Source: Euprymna scolopes (Eukaryota > Mollusca > Cephalopoda > Sepiida > Sepiolidae). Taken from it: a stretch of DNA of 20,120 bases. How positions within the stretch are numbered: position 1 is the stretch's first letter; each line of letters begins with the position of its first letter. The position numbers and the translations under genes are program-made. The stretch spans positions 39,395,489-39,415,608 of the forward strand of contig CM044516.1 of assembly GCA_024364805.1 (NCBI GenBank). The letters are read 5' to 3'. Shown piece by piece: positions 1-8,650 of this stretch. The notes under the pieces are model-generated. The model made no database searches. It had not been told where the DNA came from and was given only the letters and a program-made list of their open reading frames with translations.

Positions 1-36
1 TGTGTGTGTGTGTGTGTGTGTGTGCGTGTGTGTGTG
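1..36. repeat. (TG)n microsatellite
   Basis: The window opens inside a TG dinucleotide run with one C interruption. Its left boundary is outside the window, so the true length is unknown. Confidence 0.95.
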
Positions 37-37
37 A

Positions 38-740
38 CGTTATTATGGTTAAAGAAAGATATTACACAATTTTTAACTCTTCTACTTTATCGTCTCTACT
101 CTCGGGGCGATGCCGGGTTTCCATGCTAGTCTCAATATAGCATAATGTTCTGAATATGATGGCACATTTCACACTACTTAAAATATGAGACAACGGAAGA
201 GAATGTAGATAAAAATGAACAAGCAAAGAACCAGGTCGAACATTCTCAATGATTATCATTTCAATCTAAGATAATTTTCTGAATATTATTGCATCGTTTT
301 CTAACCTTCAGTAGATTAGACATTGTGAGGGTCGATCGAAATGTGTAACAGTAAAAATTGTGAAGAGAAAATGGATTGAAGATGGTAGGGAATCAAATAA
401 AAAGACTTTGTCCATTGTATGTGATAATAAAAAGTTATTTCATCTCGAACAATGCAAGTGAAAGCACAAAAAACTGATTGTAGTTAAATATCTTAAAAAC
501 AAACTTTCATATCAATACAAACGATAACAAAAAACGGGGAGGGGGGGGGCACACCAAAATTTCTATATTAGTACCGAAGATCTCATAAACACAGGAAATA
601 TGTGAAAAATAATTTTTTCCTTTGACTTTGTATTTCCGTGAGAGGCTTTGTCCGGTCATATTGGAAAAGCATTTTCATTACTAAACGTGCAGAATGAATG
701 GATGTATTTAATTCGTATTATTTAAACTACAGTTCTCATC
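38..740. other. AT-rich non-coding stretch, no gene seen
   Basis: I see no conserved coding frame, RNA gene or terminal repeat here. A nine-to-ten-base G run sits near 540. Around 640-720 there is a diverged relative of the GGCTTTGTC repeat family described at 1309-1500. Confidence 0.6.
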
Positions 741-759
741 TTGAGTGCCATTTTCACGG

Positions 760-1081
760 TTCAGGTATATCTTGTCGAACTTAAGAATCTTTCTGTTGAA
801 CTCTGGAATTTCAAATGGAATCTTGTATATAATCCACATGCTCTTGTTCTGTCAGCCAAAAATCCTAAGTAATTCGCAATTGTATTCTGAGTATTACTCG
901 TCACTGAGTATTGAACCTTCAACTTCAAAAAGAGTGTCACAATTGAATTTTACCAAGTATTTTATTCGTTACACCACATTCATGCTAACCCTGTGCGTTA
1001 AAACAATGTTTCCCTTCAAAATTCTGTGCAAATTCTCAAGTTCACCAGAAATATTCCAGAGTTTAACAAGATACATCTGAA
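760..1081. repeat. Possible small fold-back element
   Basis: Bases 760-811 on the plus strand and 1028-1081 on the minus strand match at about 40 of 53 positions, starting with TTCAG and sharing ATCTTGT and TTTCTG blocks. Each arm is itself made of two diverged ~21-base copies of a GAACT..GGAAT motif. The arrangement resembles a MITE or fold-back unit of about 320 bp. No clean target-site duplication was recognised. The 111-codon frame starting at 745 runs through this structure and has no recognisable protein features, so I do not call it a gene. Confidence 0.4.
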
Positions 1082-1308
1082 GTAGGTCGGAGGTTAGATT
1101 GAACAAAACGGGAAAATAACATTCAAGATAAGAATAGTAGTCCAATTAATCTAAATAATACAAAATATCAATCCTCATCTCAAAAATTCAGATAGAACCC
1201 ACTACATCGAAGTAGCACCATGCCTTGTTTGGGTGAAAATGCAATAAAAAATCTTTTTTTTTTTTTCAATTCATTTAGATGCGTCTAAGCATCTTTGCAG
1301 GAGGCTTT

Positions 1309-1500
1309 GTCTGTCAAGCTTTAATTTGAAATAGCATTTTTGTTGATCTGTCATGCTTGTTAGAAATATTTTCGTTGATCTGTCATATCTAAGTTTGAAA
1401 CAGTACTTTCATAGTTTTGTCATACTTAAGTTTGATACAGCCTTTTTGTTGGCTTATCATGTCTAAGTTTGAAACAGTATTTTTATTGGTAAATTTACTG
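1309..1500 (+). repeat. Diverged tandem repeat, ~36-40 bp unit
   Basis: Four to five imperfect units follow each other, each combining GTTGATCTGTCAT, (C/A)TAAGTTTGAAACAG and a T-rich linker. Related single copies are at about 640-720, 2248-2400 and 2950-3060, where the same pieces (GGCTTTGTC, TTTGAAA, GAATGGATGTAT, TTTTGTTTTGATAT) recur in the same order. This looks like an old interspersed repeat that has partly expanded in tandem. No coding capacity is apparent. Confidence 0.6.
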
Positions 1501-1907
1501 CATGAATGGAAATATCTTAAGAATATTTGTTCTCGTTTCTTTGTCCTTTGCGATTCTTGTTAAAAATGTCTTGTAAATGCTCTTGCTGATCCAATGATAA
1601 AGTAAAGAATTTTCTTTAAAAGAGGCTGAACTTTTTTTGTTTTGATATTGGAATGCGATAAGCTATGATAAAGAATTTGTGTTCTTTATGATAAAGAGGA
1701 AAGGATCATTGCTTAGATGCATCAATATTTTATCTTGCAAACCTCAAGAGTCTGATGACTAAGTGTGATCCTATTGATTTGCAGACGATGGCCATTAATT
1801 ACTTGTCAGCAGACGACCGGGGAGCGAGTGGGGGATGCTTTGTTCAATTTCTCACACACGATCTATGGACATTGCAAAGCAACGGTAGAAGACCAAAAAT
1901 GGAGGAT

Positions 1908-1908
<1 letters not shown>

Positions 1909-1944
<36 letters not shown>
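1909..1944. repeat. (GA)n microsatellite
   Basis: An uninterrupted GA run followed by a G/A-rich flank. Open frames crossing it on either strand (plus 1755-1994, minus 1844-2098) are alternating Arg/Glu or Leu/Ser low-complexity translations and are not counted as genes. Confidence 0.95.
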
Positions 1945-1946
<2 letters not shown>

Positions 1947-2098
1947 AAATATAAACCCTTGGAAAAAGAGCCAATATTGAGGATTAAGCTATGAGGAGAG
2001 AGAGAAAGATTGTGTGTGAGAGTAAACAGAAGGAGAAATGAATTGGAAATAAGAATGGATTCATTCCTAAGTGCACGTTTAACCATGAAAATATTCAA

Positions 2099-2146
2099 AA
2101 CTTAAGCATGACAGATGAATGAAAATATGTCAAACTTATGCATGAC
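2099..2146 (+). repeat. Short direct repeat AACTTA(A/T)GCATGACAG
   Basis: AACTTAAGCATGACAG (about 2099) and AACTTATGCATGACAG (about 2131) are 32 bases apart and differ by one base. They lie immediately left of the perfect hairpin at 2183-2237, whose arms end in the related word CTTATG. Confidence 0.65.
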
Positions 2147-2182
2147 AGAGAGCTCCTTGTACAGATATATGGATGCAATTAC

Positions 2183-2237
2183 CATAAGTTTACATTTAAT
2201 CTGCAAGCTTCACTTGCAGATTAAATGTAAACTTATG
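2183..2237. repeat. Perfect hairpin, 25-bp stem, 5-nt loop
   Basis: Bases 2183-2207 are exactly the reverse complement of 2213-2237, with the loop CTTCA at 2208-2212. The outer bases 2182 and 2238 (C and C) do not pair, so the symmetry stops sharply. The stem begins CATAAGTTTACATTTAATC. A stem this long with no mismatch is either a recent fold-back event, a small palindromic element, or the root of a transcribed hairpin RNA. Nothing nearby identifies a promoter. Confidence 0.95.
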
Positions 2238-2476
2238 CTAAACTTTTGCTGTTTGTCTGTCACAGTTGACTTTGAAATGACATTATTAAATGTGTTAATT
2301 TTGAAATGACATTAAATGTGTTCAAACTTCTGTTAAAAGGCTCTGTCCCATCAATTGAATGGATGTATCTTATGAGTATTCTTGTTTTTGCTTTAGTGTC
2401 ATATTAAACCAAACAAATAAATATGGACAACGAATTGAGGACATGCATGGCATAGAGAAATATGATCCAGGAATGA

Positions 2477-2737
2477 TGTAATGTTTCTGTAACGTATGTT
2501 TTAAAATCTGATAATCTCAGAAGAAAATTAAATCTGGACAGTATGGAGAGATTCATGCAGAACAGATGTAGAACAGTTGATATACCAAGGTCAGTTAGCA
2601 GGGGAAAACCAAGGTAAACATGGGAAAACATGATAAGAATGAACTTGAGGGGCAGCAGGACAAATATAGACCTGGCTAGAAAAAGGCTAGTTTGGAAGTC
2701 AATTTCTAGAAGCTGTTTAATACATGTCAGCATGTAA
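2477..2737 (+). pseudogene. LINE 3' end: C-terminal tail of a reverse transcriptase ORF
   Basis: One plus-strand frame reads for 86 codons, with a single internal stop at 2615-2617, and ends at a TAA at 2735-2737. It has the tail pattern of many non-LTR retrotransposon polyproteins: a basic GKPR, then TWENMIRMNL, then DLARKRLVWKS (compare the common G-R-P-x-x-T-W...L...A-x-x-R-x-x-W pattern). Upstream the same frame reads DNLRRKLNLDSMERFMQ, where such proteins often have a GHVxR-type segment. The polymerase domain itself is missing, as expected for a heavily 5'-truncated copy. The 3' side runs directly into a GGA/GAT microsatellite, a usual tail for such insertions. The opposite-strand frame at 2404-2733 is its shadow. 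The clade cannot be fixed from this tail. Confidence 0.65.
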
Positions 2738-2740
2738 AGT

Positions 2741-2823
2741 GGAGGAGGAGGAGGAGGAGGAGGAGGAGGAGGAGGAGGAGGATGATGATGACGACGACGA
2801 CGATGACAATGATGATGATGATG
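2741..2823 (+). repeat. Compound (GGA)n(GAT/GAC)n microsatellite, LINE tail
   Basis: A run of GGA triplets changes into GAT and GAC triplets. It starts three bases after the stop codon of the LINE remnant and probably grew from its 3' tail. It can be read as poly-Glu/poly-Asp, but this is low-complexity DNA and not evidence for a protein. Confidence 0.9.
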
Positions 2824-3061
2824 ACTTCATAAACAAAGGAGGAAATTTGAACTTGTGGTTTATCAATATGCTTAGCTTCATTAATAAAGTGGAATTGAAA
2901 ATGATATACAGTGTTCTTCTTGAATAAATACTTATTTGTTTATTAAACTTTTCAATTTATCATAGATAAGTTTGAAGTAGAATTTTTATTGTTAAACTCA
3001 CAGATTAAATAAACACACCTGAGGAATATTAATTCATTTTGTTTTGTTTTGATATTTGAAC

Positions 3062-4269
3062 AAATTTGAACAACCTTGTTGTCCAAAATTAAATCTAATC
3101 AAAAACACAAAAATACAGAAAATGATGCATGTATAAGGAAAATGTTATATTCGAAACATTATATAAATTGATCAAGTATATTTTTAATCATATGGAAAAT
3201 CAGTTTTTAATGATTTTTAGCAATTTTAATTGTATTCATTACAAGGCTTAATTTTATATGGGTAGTTTGAATTGAGTTGTCTCTATTTAAAAGAACATAT
3301 TGGATCAAAGCACAAACTCTTGCTTCCTTATAAAATTTGACTTTTTTCTTTTAGTTAAAAAAAGGTACTTGATCGATTTATGTGATTTTTGGAATATATC
3401 ATTTTTAGTTCAGTAATGTACATCATAAACATTTTTTCTGTACTTTGTTTATTGATTAGGTTGAAAAGCACCAATTTTAAAAATAAAAACCCATGTCTTT
3501 ATCATTTTGGGGAAAAAAAGGTGTGCATGCGCACAAGACAGAGAAATGATTTAAAATAAAACGTCAATAACGAACAACAGTTGTGTGTGGGTGGGATTAT
3601 GGGATGGAGTGGGAAGGTTTTGAAAGAAAAACAGAATTCTTTTTATGCTTTTATGGTCACATATGCTCAGCTTTAATTTTGCATATCTTTTATTGATTTC
3701 GTTGTGCTTTAAAATGAGATAAACAAGTTTGTGCAACACAAACATACAAATCTTCGTTTACACAGTAACGAGAAATTTAACGAAATTCATTGACGATATC
3801 AATCTTTTGAAACAGTTGACAGGCACAAAAAAATGAAAGTAAATAAAAGTCCATTTTATGATTAGATCATTTCAAATGTTCAAAGCCATAAAAATATTCA
3901 TCATATTTGATTATGGATATTAAAAAAAAAATGTTTTTCTTAAATAAATCCTTGTCAATAATCATTCATTTTCGATTCAAATTTCGTTGTCTTAATTTTG
4001 CTGACATATTTTTACTGAATTTAAAGCATCTCATCCTGGTGACCCATTAGTAAAAAAGAAAATTTTGTGTCACTGCTGACAAGGTTGAGGATTCTAAACG
4101 TTCTCAGTCCTACTGATTGCTGTAGATGTTGGCACCTGACACAAGTTTATGAATAACAATAGGAGAGAGAGAGCAAATCACATCTTCGACGAACTGCTCA
4201 GTTGTTTTCTTGGAACTATTAATTTAATTACATTGAACAAAACTCTGATTGATAAAAAGGAAAAAAAAC

Positions 4270-4272
<3 letters not shown>
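3062..4272. other. AT-rich non-coding stretch, no gene seen
   Basis: No conserved coding frame, splice-flanked exon, RNA gene or terminal repeat was recognised. The frames at minus 3551-3745 and plus 4149-4337 lack any domain, and the latter ends inside the following (TA)n run. Confidence 0.6.

Positions 4273-4336
<64 letters not shown>
4273..4336. repeat. (TA)n microsatellite
   Basis: A 64-base alternating TA run. It ends in the first bases of the left arm of the large inverted repeat (TATAGTCTG), so the element either inserted into the run or carried it at its end. Confidence 0.98.
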
Positions 4337-4340
<4 letters not shown>

Positions 4341-4730
4341 GTTTATCATTTAAACATTATTGCTTACGTATATACATACATGTTTTAGTGGAATTCGAAT
4401 TCAAGGCCAGAAAAAAGGAGCGATATTGAAAAGAAAGTCAAGATTACATTCGTTTTTTATAGGATATTCTGGTGTGGTTTCTACTATGGAAGAAAATGGT
4501 GTGTATACTTTGTGAATGTGAGCTGTTGTTTATTGGCCTAAGTTTTTGTTTTGATCTGAAGTAATACTATGCCCTCATTGCTGTTAACTTCCCTATCTTT
4601 GGTTTTTATAGTTGTTTTTTTTCTGCTGGAGACTACATTATCTATGTATTTTATTATTAAGTTATATTTATCTATTTATTTATTTTCTTCTTAGCTTTTT
4701 TATCTGTTCATTTGCTTCTCGTTTCCAAAT
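4333..4730 (+). repeat. Left arm of large inverted repeat
   Basis: This arm starts TATAGTCTGTTTAT and ends GTTTCCAAAT. It matches the minus strand of 5213-5760 with high identity through several anchors, including CATGTTTTAGTGGAAT, AAGTCAAGATTACATTCG, GGAAGAAAATGGTGTG, TTTATTGGCCTAAG and TGCTGGAGACTACATTATC. Relative to the right arm it lacks about 145 bases between GAATGTGAG and TTTATTGGCC. The T-rich frame starting at 4612 is a hydrophobic low-complexity translation that recurs in the other arm simply because the DNA is repeated. Confidence 0.93.
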
Positions 4731-5212
4731 GCTTATAATTGGAATGTTGATATATACCTATAGAAAATATTATCATAAAGCAACATTGCATAAGGAAACC
4801 AACTACATAATTGATCCCAAACGATAACTAAGTACTCTATCTAGAGGGCTTTGGGAATGGAATACTCTATCAATATAGACAAATATATGCTATTATGTAC
4901 CTGTTTGCATGTATATGGCCTGGAAAACCTATCTCTATAATGACACGTATAAACCTATAAAATATATTTATACTCTAATATTAAGGAAAAGATAAACAAC
5001 CCAAATGAAAGAATGACAACCATCGAAATTAAGTTTATATATAGATATGAAAACCCGTGCTGATATTATTACTTCACATACTATGGTATAGTGGAAAATA
5101 TAACTCCCAGTATATCACCTTTATTTAAATCATAAAAATAGGCTTGTATATCTATTCACTGGCTGCTAATTTAACAATATGGACATATATGTTATAAATA
5201 AATAAATAAATA
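4731..5212. other. Unique spacer between the inverted repeat arms
   Basis: About 480 bases of AT-rich sequence with no protein-coding frame of note. The nonamer TACTCTATC occurs twice around 4833-4872. An (AAAT)n stretch at about 5195-5212 borders the right arm. Confidence 0.7.
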
Positions 5213-5760
5213 ATTTGGAAACGAGAAGCAAATGAACAGATAAAAAAGCTAAGAAGAAAATAAATAAATAGATAAATATAACTTAATAATAAAATATATA
5301 GATAATGTAGTCTCCAGCAGAAAAAAAAAACAACTATAAAAACCAAAGATAGGGAAGTTAACAGCAATGAGGGCATAGTATTACTTCAGATCAAAGCAAA
5401 AACTTAGGCCAATAAACAACCGCCAAGTTAAAATAATACCAATACCCCTTCCTGATGATACAGCTTGACCACATGATATCATACTTCCGTTCTCTCCCTC
5501 ACCCTCCACCCCTACTCCCGTCCTTCACCACACATCCCTCCAAAATCTCTACTGCTCACATTCACAAAGTATACACACCATTTTCTTCCATAGTAGAAAC
5601 CACATCAGAATATCCTATAAAAAACGAATGTAATCTTGACTTTCTTTTCAATATCACTCCTTTTTTCTGGTCTGATATGGTGGTCTCCTTGAATTAGGAT
5701 TCCACTAAAACATGTATGCACATATGTAACCCATAATGTTTGTATAATAAACAGACTATA
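5213..5760 (-). repeat. Right arm of large inverted repeat, longer copy
   Basis: Read on the minus strand, this arm starts TATAGTCTGTTTATT at 5760 and ends GTTTCCAAAT at 5213. It contains the roughly 145 bases (about 5420-5565) missing from the left arm, so it is closer to the full-length unit of about 550 bp. Both outer ends are followed by TA, which could be a TA target duplication. Two readings are possible: one fold-back element with very long terminal repeats, or two copies of one element inserted head-to-head. Confidence 0.93.
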
Positions 5761-5858
5761 TACTAGCTCTGTCCTCCATTGAACAATCTTTAATAATCAC
5801 ATTGAATTTACCTCTAGCCTCTAGGAAATCAATTTATACAATCATTATACATGTGTGA

Positions 5859-5881
5859 ATATATATATATATATATATATA
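5859..5881. repeat. (TA)n microsatellite
   Basis: A short pure TA run about 100 bases outside the right arm of the inverted repeat. Confidence 0.95.
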
Positions 5882-6798
5882 ATTTCATACCGTGGTTTTT
5901 CATTGTTCAAAGACAAAAACGAACATGAAAGTATTTATGGTATTTTAATTTCAACATTTTGTAAGATAAAATATTAATTTTTTTATAAAATCAAAAAGAC
6001 TTTCGAACAACATCATTTACATACAGTTAGTAAGATAGGTGATATCAAAACTAAAAATCAACAAATATTCATTTCATTTCCCAACCTCCAACCCAAAGCA
6101 CAATTGGAAAATGTTGGCATTATTGAGTCTTATTTCTAGCTATTTCTTTCTCGTACATTTTATAAAAAAAAAATGATGTAAATGCTAGTTTCATAAAATC
6201 CCTTTTTTTAAATTGCATAAGTTTGAATGCCTAACCTAACAACATCCTTCTTCGGTCTCCATATAGGAGTTAGTCAGAACAACTTCGCATGAGGATATTT
6301 CAGTCTACAAGTAAACCATGATTAAATATTTAAAGACCAATGCAGATCTTCTCATGTGCACCATCTTGTAGGCATACTACTACAACTAATGACACAAAGT
6401 TGGATCCACCATCAGACTAGATGAATTCCTGAAATTCAGTTTAAACAATCAAAAACTATACATACAAAAAAAAAAAAAAAGGTAAATAAACTATAACACA
6501 GTTCTTTAGTTAATTTAGGGAGATGAAAAATTAAACACTTGGATTTTTATGTATAAAGAAATCAAGTATTAGCCTCAGGAAGTCAAGAGGAAGTCAAGAG
6601 AAACTCACCTATTGCTTTCTATGACAAAGTGACAAAAAAAAAGGAGATTCATCCAATAAAATTATATTGTTTCTAACATTTCTTAATTGTATAAGCTTGG
6701 TTTCTCCAATTTTTTTAGCGACATTTTGTATCTCTGTCTTATTGCATATCAACATGTCTATGTCGATAATTCTTTTTCAATTATTTTGCTCTTATCCT

Positions 6799-6800
<2 letters not shown>
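5882..6800. other. AT-rich non-coding stretch, no gene seen
   Basis: No domain-bearing frame, RNA gene or paired terminal repeats were recognised. Short A runs occur near 6170, 6470 and 6640. The word GGAAGTCAAGA is tandemly duplicated near 6578-6600. The frame at 6687-6938 reads only through triplet repeats. Confidence 0.6.
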
Positions 6801-6836
<36 letters not shown>

Positions 6837-6861
6837 ATAATAATAATAATAATAATAATAC
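6801..6861. repeat. (CTA)n(ATA)n compound microsatellite
   Basis: Twelve CTA triplets are followed by about eight ATA triplets and then CAACAACAACACC. Confidence 0.95.
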
Positions 6862-7222
6862 CAACAACAACACCTGGTAAAGGAGCCTTCAGGTGTTCTG
6901 ATCAGTATCTGATGGCATTGTGCATTATTTGTAAATGAAATTTATTCTATTTGCAAATACATCATTCAAAATTTAGTATCCGTCCTCATTGGTCACAGGA
7001 GGACTATTCTACAAGGAATCACCGTCTCCTGTTTGGGTTATTACCAATCATTTGAGACGCCCGTACAAACTAACATGATCAATCTTGGCAAATTTTGCAC
7101 CAGTCAAGAATACCTTCTTTTATGAGGGGAGCTGGTATCTTTAGAATAAACTTGCCTGTTGTCTAACTTTGCCTTAGTGAGAGGCAGGTAAGTAGACTTA
7201 CTGTTACTACTACTACTACTAC
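6862..7222. repeat. Candidate interspersed repeat unit bracketed by triplet microsatellites
   Basis: The segment is less AT-rich than its surroundings. A (CTA/ATA)n tract bounds it on the left and a (TAC)n tract at 7205-7222 on the right. Its left end holds an inverted repeat, AACACCTG at 6869-6876 against CAGGTGTT at 6890-6897, with an inner AAGG/CCTT pair. Its right end holds GTGAGAGGCAGGTAAGTAG just before the TAC run. Ending in a short tandem repeat is typical of short retroposons, but I did not find polymerase III A and B boxes, so the family is unidentified. Confidence 0.4.
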
Positions 7223-7600
7223 TTTTCTTTTTCTATTTTTTCTCTCTTCCTCTGATATTTTACCCATTTCTTATTTCAATGCAACTATTTCTCTAGTTTT
7301 TTTTTTATCAACTTGTAATCTCACTTTTTGAACCCCACCATTTCTTATCTACCACCTTGCTTAAACACACTCTCGATCCTGTCACCTCTCTCCGTTTCTT
7401 TCAATCCTGCAATATTTAGTCTCTTTCTTTCTTCTCACTCACTTGACCTCTTTGTCTTTTCTTCTATCTTAGTCCCTCTTCCTGTCTCCCTCCCCTTCTC
7501 TCAATCCTCCAACATTTTACTTTCTGTAATCTCCCACCCGCTCACTAAATCTCTTGTGTCGGTTTCTATCTTACCCCCACCCCGCAACCGGTTGTTATAA
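7223..7600 (+). repeat. C/T-rich polypyrimidine tract
   Basis: The plus strand is strongly biased to T and C here (many TCTTTC, CTCCC and CTCTT words). This produces the 90-codon Ser/Leu/Pro-rich frame at 7328-7600, which is not a credible gene. Such strand-asymmetric pyrimidine tracts are common in animal introns. It may be an old expanded microsatellite. Confidence 0.6.
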
Positions 7601-8073
7601 TTCATTTGCAAATCAACAGAAATGTAAATGTCAGCTTGGCTCAATAGTGACCCCCCCCACCATTATTCTTCCCTTTTACAGTTTATTTTCTCTCATAACA
7701 AATGTTGCAAGACTGTTATAAAATGGACTCAATGTCTCATTTTTTTTGTTTTTGCTACAAAATTTTTTTCGTCTGAATTCGGTTTACTATAAAGCAAATA
7801 AAAACATTTTTTTAATGACAATGTTACTTTATCTCATGTGAGGCGTCTAAAGCCGTCATACCTAACATTACATGCTTCTTCATTAGGATTTTATCTACAA
7901 CTGATTGTTTAGCTTCAAGTCCCTCCTATTTAACAAAACGAAATTAACCAATCAAGTCACTTCATGATAGAAAGGAGGATACAACTAATCTTTGAGCAAA
8001 TCCTCTCAATCATAGCTAGCAAACTTTTGCATTTGCTAAAAAAATAGCACGTCATACGTCATTCTAAAATTAA
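7601..8073. other. AT-rich non-coding stretch, no gene seen
   Basis: I see nothing beyond a C-rich run near 7650 and short T runs. No element ends or RNA boxes were recognised before the SINE at 8074. Confidence 0.6.
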
Positions 8074-8180
8074 GCTGTTTGGCATAATGATTAAAGTGTT
8101 TGCTAATGAGCCGAGAGATTAGAGTTCAATCCTTAGTTGAGTCATAAATTTTTCAAAAATCTATTTATTAATAAAAAAAA
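8074..8180 (+). mobile_element. tRNA-derived SINE (degenerate)
   Basis: GCTGTTTGGCATAATGATTAAAG followed by CGAGAGATTAGAGTTCAATCC reads like a decayed tRNA gene. TGGCATAATGA (8080-8090) corresponds to the polymerase III A box (TRGCNNAGYGG), and GAGTTCAATCC (8122-8132) to the B box (GGTTCGANTCC) with one base lost. Box spacing of about 42 bases fits a tRNA. The unit then ends in an A/T-rich tail (TTATTAATAAAAAAAATA). It has no acceptor-stem pairing, so it is a SINE head and not a working tRNA. tRNA-headed SINEs are well known in cephalopods. The exact family is not assigned. Confidence 0.7.
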
Positions 8181-8307
8181 TATGTACTTCTAGTAGTTTT
8201 CACTATTTAATTTTTTTTTTTTTTTTGCCAATGAATTGTCAGCATTTTTTTCCTAAGTTTATTAAATGTTTAAACAGATTTTTTGTTTTAAATAAAAGTG
8301 CACTTAC

Positions 8308-8413
8308 CTGCAGACTTTGGTGTAAATTTATCTCGGTGTGCAGCGCATACTGCTAACAGTCGGTAGCCAAGTTCCAGATCGTAACCAGGCTGAGGAGCCA
8401 CACGGCTAACCAC
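8308..8413 (-). CDS. Candidate internal coding exon of an unrecognised host gene
   Basis: On the minus strand a pyrimidine-rich run (CACTTTTCAATTTTTTTG) leads to an AAG acceptor. A 106-nt exon follows, ending in CAG at an ideal donor, GTAAGT. Only one of the three frames is open. It gives 35 residues starting at the first exon base (phase 0 in, phase 1 out), with an amphipathic core [19 protein letters not shown] preceded by [11 protein letters not shown] and followed by TPKSA. Base composition is about half G+C, against about 30% around it. The core reads like part of an alpha-helical repeat or bundle. A loose likeness to the late part of MyTH4 domains (a W/Y-x-LLA-x-C...F-x-P motif) is noted but is too weak to name. 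The flanking exons are not in view, consistent with long introns. It is probably part of a large minus-strand gene that contains much or all of this window. What would weaken the call is a repeat origin. Confidence 0.62.
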
Positions 8414-8532
8414 CTTCAAAAAAATTGAAAAGTGAACTTGTTTTTACTACTGAAAGACAAAGTTTGTCATTTTTACACTTTAAGAAAAAACAATTAATAT
8501 ACATCAGATAAATGAAAAATTTTTAGGTAACT

Positions 8533-8621
8533 GTTACACGCTATGCAAATGAGATTCATAAATAGAGCAAACCTCGGGCATTGTGAGATTGCTGTAATTG
8601 TGAGACTTGACATGCGATTAA
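8533..8621 (+). repeat. Octamer-containing repeat, copy 1
   Basis: Copy 1 runs from GTTACACGCTATGCAAATGAGA to ACATGCGATTA. It aligns with copy 2 (8920-9001) over about 85 bases, sharing GGGCATTGTGAGA and GAGACTTGA blocks. ATGCAAAT, the consensus POU-factor octamer, lies at 8543-8550. Confidence 0.8.
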
Positions 8622-8650
8622 CATAGCACAACATTGGTGTCGTAAATAGA

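Noticed and set aside
745-1080. 111-codon plus-strand open frame
   Set aside because: It runs through an imperfect inverted repeat, has no recognisable domain, and its best start is not an ATG. It is most likely chance in AT-rich DNA.
1755-2098. Arg/Glu-rich and Leu/Ser-rich frames on both strands
   Set aside because: They are translations of a GA microsatellite and its flanks.
2724-2927. Acidic poly-Glu/poly-Asp protein
   Set aside because: It is the GGA/GAT microsatellite read as codons, starting at the tail of a LINE remnant.
4612-5376. Apparently conserved hydrophobic peptide occurring twice
   Set aside because: The two frames are the same DNA repeat in inverted orientation. The T-rich text gives Leu/Phe/Tyr by composition, with no membrane-protein logic.
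6604-6640. Possible micro-exon on the minus strand (AG/GTGAGT donor near 6612)
   Set aside because: The donor looks good, but the only nearby acceptor leaves about 10 bases and no larger open frame is present.
7328-7600. 90-codon Ser/Leu/Pro-rich frame
   Set aside because: It is a product of a C/T-rich tract with no domain.
8074-8145. Functional tRNA gene
   Set aside because: The A and B boxes are degenerate, the B box lacks a base and no acceptor stem can be formed. It is a SINE head.
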